Shown here: positions 1-7,955 of the stretch, piece by piece
Numbering within the stretch: the stretch's first letter is position 1
How the letters are laid out: each line of letters starts with the position of its first letter
Source: Acidobacteriaceae bacterium
GTDB lineage: Bacteria; Acidobacteriota; Terriglobia; Terriglobales; Acidobacteriaceae
Assembly (NCBI GenBank): GCA_025355505.1
Contig: JANXZM010000055.1
Coordinates: forward strand, 1 to 32,900
Length of the DNA stretch: 32,900 nt
Direction: 5' to 3'
Made by a program: the position numbers and the translations under genes
The notes under the pieces: generated by a model
Database searches by the model: none
What the model was told of the DNA's origin: nothing
Seen by the model: only the letters and a program-made list of their open reading frames with translations

Positions 1-188
1 GTCAATGAATGGCGGGTCTGAATGGCGGCTCTGACACGGTCGCGTCAAACTCCGACCTGCAGAAGGACACGCTTGTCACTTCCGTCCGCGACTTTTAAAA
101 ACTTGGGCGTCATTTTCCGGTGTTGTGGATCGCGCGAGCATAGGGGCTGAACGCAGACCCATCCCGCCCTTCGGCCTTGTCGGCCGCC

Positions 189-228
189 GCGGAGCTTCGC
201 TCCGCTGGACGGACGAGGGCGTCCGTCC
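189..228. repeat. double-hairpin palindromic repeat (REP-like)
   Basis: There are two adjacent perfect hairpins. At 189-205 the stem GCGGAGC pairs with GCTCCGC around a TTC loop. At 207-228 the stem GGACGGACG pairs with CGTCCGTCC around an AGGG loop. There is no T-run after either, so an intrinsic terminator is unlikely. A decayed relative lies near 1151-1212. This architecture resembles dispersed REP-type elements. Confidence 0.7.
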
Positions 229-270
229 CTGCGCAAGTTGTGGCGACAACACCGGTGCCGACCAGCTGAA

Positions 271-279
271 TGCTAGAAT
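271..279 (+). promoter_or_regulatory. extended -10 promoter element for the KdsC gene
   Basis: TGC followed directly by TAGAAT (274-279) matches an extended -10 (TGn-TATAAT). It ends 7 nt before the ATG at 287. Transcription would begin at or next to the start codon, giving a leaderless message, and no Shine-Dalgarno sequence precedes this ATG. I see no good -35 box. The call rests on motif reading only. Confidence 0.35.
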
Positions 280-286
280 CGCGGCG

Positions 287-919
287 ATGCCTAAATCATC
301 GGCTACCGCTCGCGCTCGCAAAATTAAACTTATTCTTTTCGACGTTGACGGCGTTCTTACGGACGGAAAAATCTGGATTTTCCCGGCGCCCGGAGGCGCG
401 CAATCCGGAGCTCAGCAAAGTGTTCTTGAAAAATCCGCCCAACCTGGCGGACAGGGCGGCTTCGGGCTCCGCAGCACGAGCCTGATTGAAGCCAAGGGTT
501 TCCACGCCCACGACGGCACCGCCATTTCGTTGGCTCGGCTCGCGGGAATTAAGACTGGGATCATCACCAAGCGCATCTCCGAAACAGTTGCACTGCGGGC
601 ACGCGATCTGAAGATTGACCACGTCTATCAAGGCATTCAGGACAAGGCGTCGGTGGTCGCGCGGATTTTGGAAAAGGACGGGATCACCGCCGCCGAGGCC
701 GCGTTCGTTGGCGACGATGTGATTGATTTGCCGGCGATGCGCAAATGCGGCCTGGCGATTGCGGTGAAGAACGCGCGCCCCGAGGTCAAAGCCGAAGCGC
801 ACTGGGCTACGTCCCACGCCGGAGGAGATGGCGCGGCCCGCGACGCGGTCGAATACATTTTGAAAGCTCAGGGCAAATGGAAGCAGGCGGTGGAGGAATA
901 TATTTCGGAGAGAAGCTGA
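287..919 (+). CDS. kdsC: KdsC-like HAD phosphatase (3-deoxy-D-manno-octulosonate 8-phosphate phosphatase)
   Basis: This 210-residue cytoplasmic HAD-superfamily phosphatase resembles KdsC, which removes phosphate from KDO-8-phosphate on the route to CMP-KDO and lipopolysaccharide inner core. Motif I is FDVDGVLTDG (nucleophile Asp19, acid/base Asp21). The substrate-loop residues FHAHDG lie at 72-77, motif II Thr94 is followed by Lys-Arg where Gly-Arg is usual, the motif III lysine is about Lys120, and motif IV is GDD (142-144). About 34 residues (33-66, rich in Gly, Ala, Gln and Ser) are inserted in the beta-hairpin between motif I and the FHAHDG loop, which makes the protein longer than a typical 170-190-residue KdsC. 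ATG 287 is preferred over the upstream in-frame start at 125, because that extension runs through a palindromic repeat and lacks family similarity. Related phosphatase functions in this HAD subfamily remain possible. Confidence 0.85.
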   Translation: MPKSSATARARKIKLILFDVDGVLTDGKIWIFPAPGGAQSGAQQSVLEKSAQPGGQGGFGLRSTSLIEAKGFHAHDGTAISLARLAGIKTGIITKRISETVALRARDLKIDHVYQGIQDKASVVARILEKDGITAAEAAFVGDDVIDLPAMRKCGLAIAVKNARPEVKAEAHWATSHAGGDGAARDAVEYILKAQGKWKQAVEEYISERS

Positions 920-1234
920 CGGATGCCAGATCTCAGCTTTCAGTTCTCAGTGAAATCACCCGCCGGTTGCTTGCTTGGGGCGTGCTCGGGTTAGCAACCG
1001 GTGGGTGTTTGTTCTCCCTACTCACCCTGTTGTTTTCAGGAGCAATGAGTGTGAAAACCCAGTTTCGCCGGGAAAGTTTTGCGGATTGTGAGATTTTTTC
1101 GCGCTTTTTCTAACTCATTTCCTGCCAGTAAGTTATTGGCATCTGTTTGATCGGCGAGCTTCGCTCCCCTGCCCGGGTGCTGAGCGAAATCGAAGGAGGG
1201 CGTCCGGGCCTGGGTGATTCCGGTGCAGTGCACC
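920..1234. other. intergenic, no gene seen
   Basis: This gap of about 400 bases up to the convergent TPR gene has no coding signal I trust. It contains an imperfect palindromic element (1151-1212) and is followed by an inverted-repeat element (1235-1329). A T-rich run with several short hairpins at 1085-1130 might end transcription of the KdsC gene, but no classic intrinsic terminator is visible. Confidence 0.5.
1151..1212. repeat. degenerate relative of the 189-228 palindromic repeat
   Basis: Like the 189-228 element, this one has a GAGCTTCGCTC hairpin core (one mismatch in the extended stem), followed by a GC-rich arm pair: GCCCGG at 1171-1176 and CCGGGC at 1204-1209. The string AGGGCGTCCG is shared with the first copy. 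Extra sequence lies between the second pair of arms, as if something had been inserted or had diverged there. Confidence 0.45.
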
Positions 1235-1329
1235 TAAGGAAACTCTGATTAAGTGCCAACGAAGATCCTGAACCACAGGGTACACAGGGGTGCACGGAGG
1301 TACCCGGGGACTTAATCAGACTTTCCCTA
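1235..1329. repeat. 95-bp element bounded by 20-bp inverted repeats (MITE-like)
   Basis: Arm 1235-1254 and arm 1310-1329 are inverted copies matching at 18 of 20 positions; the inner 11 bp (TCTGATTAAGT and its complement) are perfect. Both outer ends are TA. The 55-bp interior carries a CCACAGGGTACACAGGGG-type motif whose relatives (CCAC..AGGACAC..) occur near 20890, 23780 and 29393. The right arm supplies the last bases and the stop codon (1327-1329) of the TPR gene. It is either a small non-autonomous transposable element or a long-looped terminator. Confidence 0.5.
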
Positions 1330-2136
1330 ATCGGGGATGGCCGTGGTCTTGGCCGCCATGAGTTCCGCGAAGCGGGGATCTTTGCGCAGGGCTGCGAATT
1401 CATTGTCCGTGTATACGTTCTTGATGTCTTTGTAACCCTCTTCCATCGCTTTCTTCAGATAGTGCAACGAACGCTCGGGGATGCCCGTCCTGGCGTAGAG
1501 TTTGGCGAGAACATAATCGTAGTGGGCGCGGTCTTCGGGAGAAGGAAGCTGGGCCAGCACTCCAGCGTGCGAGGTGCGCTCGAAGATTTCGGGATCTAGC
1601 TGCATCGCCTTGGAATAACTTTGTATGGCTTTGTCAAACTGTCTCTTGCCGAAATAAGCCGCGCCCATGTTACTGTAGTAGGACGCCGCGTCATCGCGCA
1701 GCGAGATCGCTTTCTGATATTGCTTGATCGCTCCGTTGTAGTTGTGCGCCTGGTAATAAATGACGCCGAGATTGTTGTAAGCGTCGGCATGTTTGCGATC
1801 GGCCTTGATGGCCCGGTCAAAATTTTTCCTGGCGTCTTTGTAGCGCTGCATCATGAGATGGCAGATGCCGATCTTGTTGAACACGGACGCGTTCCCCGGC
1901 GCACCTTTCAGGGCAGCCTGGTAGTAGTCCACCGCGTCGAGAAAGTTTTTCTCCGTGCGCAGTTCGTCGCCACGACTTTCAAGTTCCTCGGACGATGCTC
2001 CGGGAGCCGGCGGATCGACGCGGTGCAGCGGCGGCGGGCCGACCTCCAACTGTTCGGTGTTCTGACCTTGTAATGAAAGAACGAGAATAGCGGAGAAGAG
2101 AAGTGCTACAGAGCTGATGCGGATCCAGGAAAGCAT
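1327..2136 (-). CDS. secreted TPR-repeat protein
   Basis: This 269-residue protein has an N-terminal hydrophobic signal segment (MLSWIRISSVALLFSAILVL) and about four consecutive tetratricopeptide repeats over roughly residues 50-190. They show the usual W/Y-G-A-F-A-P spacing, for example NNLGVIYYQAHNYNGAIKQY. TPR superhelices bind partner proteins, so an envelope scaffold role is likely but the partner is unknown. ATG 2136 is chosen because a GGGGTG ribosome-binding site precedes it and it begins the signal peptide; an upstream in-frame start at 2169 only adds 11 polar residues. It lies 45 nt downstream of the penicillin-binding protein gene on the same strand and is probably co-transcribed, which hints at a cell-wall context. 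The stop codon lies in the arm of the inverted-repeat element at 1235-1329. Confidence 0.85.
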   Translation of the reverse strand: MLSWIRISSVALLFSAILVLSLQGQNTEQLEVGPPPLHRVDPPAPGASSEELESRGDELRTEKNFLDAVDYYQAALKGAPGNASVFNKIGICHLMMQRYKDARKNFDRAIKADRKHADAYNNLGVIYYQAHNYNGAIKQYQKAISLRDDAASYYSNMGAAYFGKRQFDKAIQSYSKAMQLDPEIFERTSHAGVLAQLPSPEDRAHYDYVLAKLYARTGIPERSLHYLKKAMEEGYKDIKNVYTDNEFAALRKDPRFAELMAAKTTAIPD

Positions 2137-2181
2137 ATTCACCCCGGGCCGAACACGATCGAACACCAAACTAACATCAGA

Positions 2182-4788
2182 CTATTGCGGCGGCGTGCCG
2201 CTGTCACTACTTTTAGACGGAGCAGGCGCGTTTTTGTCATTCTTGTCGTGTTTATTGGGGGAAGTGCTGTCGCCCTTGAACACGCCGACAATCTTGCCAA
2301 AGAAGCTTTTCTTTTTCTTGGCTTCTTCCTCAGATTGGACACCGGTAGCTGCCTGTGGGTTCCCGTTTGCGGCCGGAGGCAGCGCTTTCTCGGAATTTCC
2401 GCCGAAGATGCGAGAGAAGAAGCCTTGCACCCCGCCGGTCTGGTCACAGGTATCGTGAGGCTCGGTGCCGGCCACGAAGGCGATCGTGTAATCGTCGGGG
2501 CACGAAGGCGTCGCCAGGCGGTTGGTGATCTTGTCGAGCTGCACGTCCACCACGCCTTCGGGTTGGGTGAAGGGCTTCGGGTCCGAATACTGTGGCAACG
2601 TAACCGCCTTCTTCATGAACTCGGCCCAAATGGGGGCGGCAGTCTGCGCGCCGCTCAGATGCAGGTCGCTGTAATCGTCGTATCCCACCCAGACGATGCA
2701 CAGCAGATTGCTGGTGTATCCGGCGAACCATCCGTCGTGCGAACTGCCGGTCTTGCCTGCGGCAGGGGCGGTGAATCCGCGGGAACGCACCCCGGCGGCG
2801 GTGCCGAAGTTCATGACGCCTTCCAGCATGTTGGTCATGACGAAGGCGACGCGCGGATCGAGAACCTGCTTGTTCTCGGTGGCGATGTTGAGGACGATGT
2901 CGCCCTTGGCGCTGCGCACCGAATTTACGAAGACGGGCGAAAGCCGCATACCGCCGTTGGCAAAGCTGGTGTAGGCGGCGGTCATGTCGACGGGCGTGGC
3001 ATCGTAGGCGCCGAGAGCCATCGCCGGCGTGGGTTTTACCGAGGCGATTCCGGCGGACTTCGCGAGGTCCGCCACTTTGTCGTAGCCCACTTCCTCCGCC
3101 AATTTCACCGTCGCGTTGTTGAGCGAAAGCGCCAGCGCATAGCGAAGCGTGACGTCGCCGTGGTACTCCTCTTTGTAGTTGCGCGGCTCATAAATCTGGT
3201 CGCCGTAGGAGAACGTGGAAGGCGTGTCGGGAACGGTGGAGGCGGGAGTGATCACGGTGGCCGAGCCGTCAATCGCCGTATTCATGGCGGCTGCATACAC
3301 AAAAGGTTTGAAGATGGAGCCGGTGGGACGCTTGGCGAGCGCGTGGTTGAGTTGACTCGTTCCGTAGTTTCGTCCGCCAACCAGAGCCTTGATTTCGCCT
3401 GTGTGAGGATCCATGGCGACGAGCGCCACTTGCGCCTGCGGGCCGGGCGTGACCGTCGTTTCAAACTTGTTTTTCCCGACCTTGGTCTTTTTGGTGCGCA
3501 TTTTCGCGACCTGATCGTCCACCAGCTTGATGCCGGTTTCAACGGCCTGCGCGGCCGCCCGTTGCAATCCAGGATCGAGCGTCGTGTAGATGCGATACTC
3601 CTGTTCGTTGACCTCGTGCTCGTTCAGTTTGCTGATGATGGTGTCGCGCACCATGTCCACAAAGTACGGTGCCTCGCTGGCCTCAACGTTTGGCGGGGCC
3701 AGCTTGAGCGGCGCCGCCTTGGCTTTATCGGCTTGCTCGCGCGTTATGGCGTGGGTCTCGACCATGGTCTCGATCACGGTATTGCGCCGTTCGAGAGCGC
3801 GCTCGGGGTGGCGATAGGGCGAAAGATAGCTGGGCGCCTGGATCAATCCGGCGAGCAGCGCGGCTTCCGGCACGGTGATGTCTTTCAGGTCCTTGTTGAA
3901 ATAGGAGCGGGAGCCTTCGGCGAGGCCCGATATGGTGAAGGAGCCGCGCTGCCCCAAATCGACGCGGTTGGCGTAGAACTCGAAAATCTGTTGCTTGGAA
4001 AACTTTTGCTCCAACTCCACCGCAATCAGCATTTCGATCAGCTTGCGTTTGAAGGTTTTCTCCGGGCTCAGAAAAAATGCCCGCGAAAGCTGCATGGTGA
4101 TCGTCGAGCCGCCTTGCTGATGGCGCTGACGGGTCACGTCGATCCAGGCGGCTTCGGCCAGTCGCATGAAATTAACACCGCTGTGTTGGAAGAAGCGGCG
4201 GTCTTCGATGGCCGTGACTGCTTCCACCATGAGCTTGGGAATGTCGTCGTACTTCACCAGTTGACGCTTGGAGCGCTGCTCGGCGTCGAACAGCGAAGCC
4301 AGCATTTGGGGCTCGAGTTCATAGGCATCGAGGTCGCCGGAGGCGCGGCTGTTGATGACCGAAACCGCTCCGTCGGCGACGGTGATGGTGGCGGGTTCGG
4401 GGCTGTGATAAGACTCGGGACCGGGAAGAACTTCAATCGAGCTGCCCTGCAGACGATAGCTGCCCAGGGGAGATTCGCCATCTTTTTCGGAGTAGCCGGC
4501 GTGACGCAATTCCGCCGCAATTTCAGCAACCGTCAACTTAATCCCGATCCTCACCACCTGAGGAGAAGCAAAAATCTTAGCCGAAGTGGCGAACGCCGGG
4601 CCGCGGAAGCGCTGCTCGATGATGCGGTCATACTTTACATACCAGTAGGCAAAAAAACCGACCAGCAGCAGCGATAGCGAGAGAAAGGCGAGCAGGGCTA
4701 TGCGCACGATGGGATCGCGGGAAAGCAGGCGGCTTTTGCCGCGCTGGCCGCTGCTTCGAGCTGTCGGGATTTTCAGCTTAATGGCCAT
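2182..4788 (-). CDS. bifunctional class A penicillin-binding protein (PBP1A/1B type)
   Basis: This 868-residue inner-membrane peptidoglycan synthase polymerises glycan strands from lipid II and cross-links the stem peptides. A short cytoplasmic tail is followed by one membrane helix (about residues 29-50), then a small UB2H-like region as in PBP1B (about 60-160). The GT51 glycosyltransferase domain has catalytic Glu195 in EDRRFFQHSG and the GGSTITMQL motif (226-234). The transpeptidase domain has nucleophile Ser491 in SIFK, SLNN (555-558) and KTGSS (679-683), so all catalytic motifs are intact. The C-terminal tail (about 785-868) is low-complexity, rich in Lys, Ser, Pro and Asp. It heads a probable two-gene operon with the TPR protein. 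Assignment to the family is very secure; mrcA versus mrcB orthology is not, although the UB2H-like part favours the PBP1B type. Confidence 0.95.
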   Translation of the reverse strand: MAIKLKIPTARSSGQRGKSRLLSRDPIVRIALLAFLSLSLLLVGFFAYWYVKYDRIIEQRFRGPAFATSAKIFASPQVVRIGIKLTVAEIAAELRHAGYSEKDGESPLGSYRLQGSSIEVLPGPESYHSPEPATITVADGAVSVINSRASGDLDAYELEPQMLASLFDAEQRSKRQLVKYDDIPKLMVEAVTAIEDRRFFQHSGVNFMRLAEAAWIDVTRQRHQQGGSTITMQLSRAFFLSPEKTFKRKLIEMLIAVELEQKFSKQQIFEFYANRVDLGQRGSFTISGLAEGSRSYFNKDLKDITVPEAALLAGLIQAPSYLSPYRHPERALERRNTVIETMVETHAITREQADKAKAAPLKLAPPNVEASEAPYFVDMVRDTIISKLNEHEVNEQEYRIYTTLDPGLQRAAAQAVETGIKLVDDQVAKMRTKKTKVGKNKFETTVTPGPQAQVALVAMDPHTGEIKALVGGRNYGTSQLNHALAKRPTGSIFKPFVYAAAMNTAIDGSATVITPASTVPDTPSTFSYGDQIYEPRNYKEEYHGDVTLRYALALSLNNATVKLAEEVGYDKVADLAKSAGIASVKPTPAMALGAYDATPVDMTAAYTSFANGGMRLSPVFVNSVRSAKGDIVLNIATENKQVLDPRVAFVMTNMLEGVMNFGTAAGVRSRGFTAPAAGKTGSSHDGWFAGYTSNLLCIVWVGYDDYSDLHLSGAQTAAPIWAEFMKKAVTLPQYSDPKPFTQPEGVVDVQLDKITNRLATPSCPDDYTIAFVAGTEPHDTCDQTGGVQGFFSRIFGGNSEKALPPAANGNPQAATGVQSEEEAKKKKSFFGKIVGVFKGDSTSPNKHDKNDKNAPAPSKSSDSGTPPQ

Positions 4789-5147
4789 CGGGATCGCTGT
4801 GCATCCATGTGCAAGGGCAATTCTCAGTCCAAAACTGTTTTTGGGGCCAAAGTGCGTTGCTGGTTGATTCTAAATCAGAAGGCGGCGGCTACACCTACTT
4901 GGATGCGTGTCAAAGGATGGACGGGGTGTGGGTGGCGGGTCAGTTTCTGAGTAGGCAGTGATACGGGCACAATTCGCCTGCGTGAGGCAACGGACCACAT
5001 CTCGGAGCTTGTTGAAAGGCCTAAACCTCGTCATTCGGGGGAACAACCGTAACCAGGAACCTGCTGTCATCCTTGGATTTCTTGCCACGGCGGATTTCAA
5101 CCCCCAGCCAATGTCGCGCGCCCGCTCACATATAATGATGTACATTG
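4789..5147. other. divergent intergenic region between PBP operon and kinase
   Basis: This region of about 360 bp lies between two divergently read genes and must hold both promoters. I see no credible small gene, repeat or RNA structure in it. The only motif I can name is the TATAAT box at 5131-5136, next to the kinase start. Confidence 0.5.
5131..5136 (+). promoter_or_regulatory. TATAAT -10 box of the kinase gene
   Basis: A perfect TATAAT ends 11 nt before the ATG at 5148, so the predicted 5' leader would be about 0-5 nt. No Shine-Dalgarno precedes the start. No clear TTGACA-like -35 is seen at 16-18 bp spacing. Confidence 0.4.
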
Positions 5148-7820
5148 ATGACCCTCGCCTCTGGCACCAAACTCGGCCCCTACGAAATCCAATCGCCCAT
5201 CGGCGCCGGCGGTATGGGAGAAGTGTATCGCGCACGCGACACCCGGCTTGACCGCAGTGCTGCCATCAAAGTTCTGCCTTCGCATCTTTCCGACAACCCT
5301 GAAGCGAAGCAGCGCTTTGACCGCGAAGCGCGAGCCATTTCGTCGCTGAACCATCCCAATATCTGCACGCTTTATGACGTTGGGCACCAGGACGGGATCG
5401 ACTACCTGGTCATGGAGTTTCTGGAAGGGGAAACACTGGCGGACCGGCTCGCAAGAGGCCCGCTGCCACCCGACCAGGTGTTGAAATACGGCATAGAAAT
5501 TTGCGAAGGACTGGAGAAAGCGCACAAGACGGGCGTGATCCACCGCGATCTGAAGCCGGGCAACATCATGCTGACAAAAACCGGCGCGAAGCTGATGGAC
5601 TTCGGGCTGGCCAAGGCGGCGACCGCGACCGCGCCACCCTCGTCCAGCCTGACCATGACCATTTCCGGTCCATTGGCCAATCAGCCGCTGACCGCGCGGG
5701 GTACGTTGGTGGGGACATTCCAGTACATGTCTCCGGAGCAGATTGAAGGAAAAGAAGCGGATGCGCGCTCGGACATTTTCGCGCTGGGCGCGGTGCTGTA
5801 CGAAATGGTCACTGGCAAACGGGCGTTCACCGGCAAGACGCAAGCCAGCATCGTAGCCGCCATTCTCGCTTCGGAGCCGCCGCCGATCGCAGTAGTGCAG
5901 CCCATGTCGCCGCCGGCAATGGATCGGGTGGTGAAAGTCTGCCTGGCCAAGGACCCCGACGAGCGTTTTCAAACCGTCCACGATCTGAAGCTGCAAATGA
6001 AGTGGATCGCCGAGGGTGGATCGCAGGCTGGCGTGCCCGCACCGGTGACCGCAAAAAGGAAGAACCGGGAGCGGGCGCTGATCGCGGCACTGGTGTTGTG
6101 CGGCCTCCTGGCGGCGGCCGGGATCGCAGGTTCAATACTTTTTTCAAAGAAGGCCGAGAGCCTGCGGCGGGTGGTCCGCGCGCAGATCGGCGCGCCCGAA
6201 CACTACTCCTTCACCGGAGTCGGCACTGGCAGCCACGTCGTGATTTCGCCCGACGGCAGCAGCATTGCTTTCATCGCCGAAGGGGAAGGCAAGGAATTTC
6301 TTTGGGTGCGTTCGCTCCGCGCTACTACAGCACAGGCTCTGACCGGAACCGAAGGCGCCATCTATCCCTTCTGGTCGCCTGACAGCAAGTTCATCGGCTT
6401 CTTCGCCAACGGAAAACTGAAAAAAGTGGAGGCCTCCGGCGGCGTGGTACAAGCCCTCTGTGATGCTCCCTACGGGCGCGGCGGCAGCTGGAACCGCGAC
6501 GGCGTGATTCTGTTTACGCCCGGCATCCACGACGTGATCTACCGCATCCCCGACGGCGGCGGCCAGCCCGCGGCCGTAACCAAGGTAAAAAAGGCGGGTG
6601 CCTATAACGGGAGCCGCTGGCCTTACTTCCTGCCCGATGGACGGCATTTTCTCTACTCGGCAGCGGAAGGCGATGACCCACGGGAAAAGGTTTACGCCGC
6701 CTCCCTCGATTCTCCGGACGCGAAGCTGATCCTGGATGACAATACCAACGCCGCTTACGCGAATGGCTACCTCTTCTTTGCCAAGGATGGCAATCTGGTG
6801 GCCCAGCCCTTTGACCCGGACCGCCTGACTCTGAGTGGGAACCCAGTCCCAGTGGCTCCCAAGGTGGAGTACTCCGAGGGTAAGTCCCTGGGGAACTTTT
6901 CTGTATCGCAGAATGGGGTGCTGGTATATCGCACCGATTATTCGAGTCCCCTTCGCTTGGTGTGGCTGGACCGCACCGGCAAACAGTTGGCGACTCTGGG
7001 AGACCAAGGACATTACGAGGTGGCACGGCTTTCCCCCGACGGCCATACAGTTGTGCTTGCTCGCCAGGACTCCGCCGACGAAGGCAAGAGCGATCTGTGG
7101 CTTCTGGAAGTGCAGCGCGGAATTTTTTCCCGTCTGACCTTTCATCCCGCGCTAGCGTACTACGCGGCTTGGTCCGCCGACAGCAGCCGCCTGGCCATTG
7201 CGCCGTTTGCCGCAAAGGTCCAAATCATGCCGGCCAATGGGAGCGGAACACCGGTCACTGTCTCCGCAGAACTGGTGGCCCGCGTCAATGATTGGTCGCC
7301 GGATGGGCAGACGATCCTGGTCAGCCAGCAGAATTCGAGCACGGGCATGGATGTGATGTCGCTGCCGGTTTCGGATAAGCAGCAGCCCCTGACAGCGGTG
7401 CTGAATTCGCCGTTTGACGAAACAGAACCCAGACTGTCGCCCGACGGGCACTGGCTGGCTTACATCTCCAACGAAAGCGGCCGGGGCGAGGTTTACGTGG
7501 TTCCTTTCCCTGGGCGGGGCGGGCGCTGGCAGATCTCGAACAGCGGAGTCGCAACGGCCAACACAGGAGTAATCTGGAGCCGCGATGGCAAACAGCTTTA
7601 TTTCCGCGATGCGGCGGGAGGGCTGATGGCGGTCGACGCGGAACCGCAAGGCAGCGAGTTTCACTCCGGGCTCCCCAGGCAGATTTTCTCGGCGCCGGGA
7701 GGCGTCCGACCGGTGGACGCCGCGTCCGACGGAAGGATTCTGGTGATGGTAGAGGCGGACCAGAACGTTTCTCCGCCGATTACGCTGGTGATGAACTGGG
7801 ATGCGGAGCTAAAGAAATAA
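5148..7820 (+). CDS. membrane Ser/Thr protein kinase with C-terminal WD40/PD40 (TolB-like) propeller
   Basis: This 890-residue Hanks-type (PknB-like) kinase has a glycine loop GAGGMG (19-24), ATP-binding Lys41, catalytic HRDLKPGN (His132, Asp134), DFG (151-153), and SPE in place of APE (195-197). A juxtamembrane basic stretch leads to one transmembrane helix at about 309-332. The remaining 550 residues are extracytoplasmic and contain repeated blades such as ISPDGSSIAF, WSPDSKFIGFF, LSPDGHTVVLA and LSPDGHWLAYIS, typical of PD40/TolB-like propellers. The propeller probably senses a ligand or protein outside the membrane and controls kinase activity; the signal and targets are unknown. ATG 5148 is chosen over the adjoining TTG at 5145. 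The architecture is widespread and multi-copy in Acidobacteriota. No regulator gene sits next to it, and the permeases downstream start 135 nt later. Confidence 0.93.
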   Translation: MTLASGTKLGPYEIQSPIGAGGMGEVYRARDTRLDRSAAIKVLPSHLSDNPEAKQRFDREARAISSLNHPNICTLYDVGHQDGIDYLVMEFLEGETLADRLARGPLPPDQVLKYGIEICEGLEKAHKTGVIHRDLKPGNIMLTKTGAKLMDFGLAKAATATAPPSSSLTMTISGPLANQPLTARGTLVGTFQYMSPEQIEGKEADARSDIFALGAVLYEMVTGKRAFTGKTQASIVAAILASEPPPIAVVQPMSPPAMDRVVKVCLAKDPDERFQTVHDLKLQMKWIAEGGSQAGVPAPVTAKRKNRERALIAALVLCGLLAAAGIAGSILFSKKAESLRRVVRAQIGAPEHYSFTGVGTGSHVVISPDGSSIAFIAEGEGKEFLWVRSLRATTAQALTGTEGAIYPFWSPDSKFIGFFANGKLKKVEASGGVVQALCDAPYGRGGSWNRDGVILFTPGIHDVIYRIPDGGGQPAAVTKVKKAGAYNGSRWPYFLPDGRHFLYSAAEGDDPREKVYAASLDSPDAKLILDDNTNAAYANGYLFFAKDGNLVAQPFDPDRLTLSGNPVPVAPKVEYSEGKSLGNFSVSQNGVLVYRTDYSSPLRLVWLDRTGKQLATLGDQGHYEVARLSPDGHTVVLARQDSADEGKSDLWLLEVQRGIFSRLTFHPALAYYAAWSADSSRLAIAPFAAKVQIMPANGSGTPVTVSAELVARVNDWSPDGQTILVSQQNSSTGMDVMSLPVSDKQQPLTAVLNSPFDETEPRLSPDGHWLAYISNESGRGEVYVVPFPGRGGRWQISNSGVATANTGVIWSRDGKQLYFRDAAGGLMAVDAEPQGSEFHSGLPRQIFSAPGGVRPVDAASDGRILVMVEADQNVSPPITLVMNWDAELKK

Positions 7821-7955
7821 CGCGAGCGACAGGTGTAAAACGCGGGCCGTATGCCCTTCTCACCACCTGGCCACATTGAGTGACAAATGCGCCCGCGTCC
7901 CTTCCGTCCCGCTAAAAGCCAAAAGCTAGTATTCTGTTAGCGAGTTACTAACCCC

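Larger units (their letters stand above)
1..286. other. non-coding left edge with short repeats
   Basis: I see no convincing gene here. Positions 7-19 and 20-32 are a 13-bp tandem duplication (12 of 13 bases equal). A frame from base 1 reads six codons and then TGA at 19-21. It could be the tail of a gene starting outside the window, but it is too short to support. The stretch 189-228 forms two hairpins, described separately. The open frame through 125-286 is an in-frame upstream extension of the KdsC gene and crosses those hairpins, so I do not count it as coding. Confidence 0.5.

Noticed and set aside
745-1113. 122-codon frame overlapping the end of kdsC
   Set aside because: Begins inside kdsC in another frame, with no ribosome-binding site; the hydrophobic tail stretch lies in repeat-rich intergenic DNA.
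2185-4677. 830-codon open frame antisense to the penicillin-binding protein gene
   Set aside because: It mirrors the codon pattern of a GC-rich gene with full catalytic motifs on the other strand; its own product has no family features.
4870-5251. Two overlapping frames in the PBP-kinase gap
   Set aside because: Arg-rich, no start signals, no recognisable motifs, and they run into the kinase gene.
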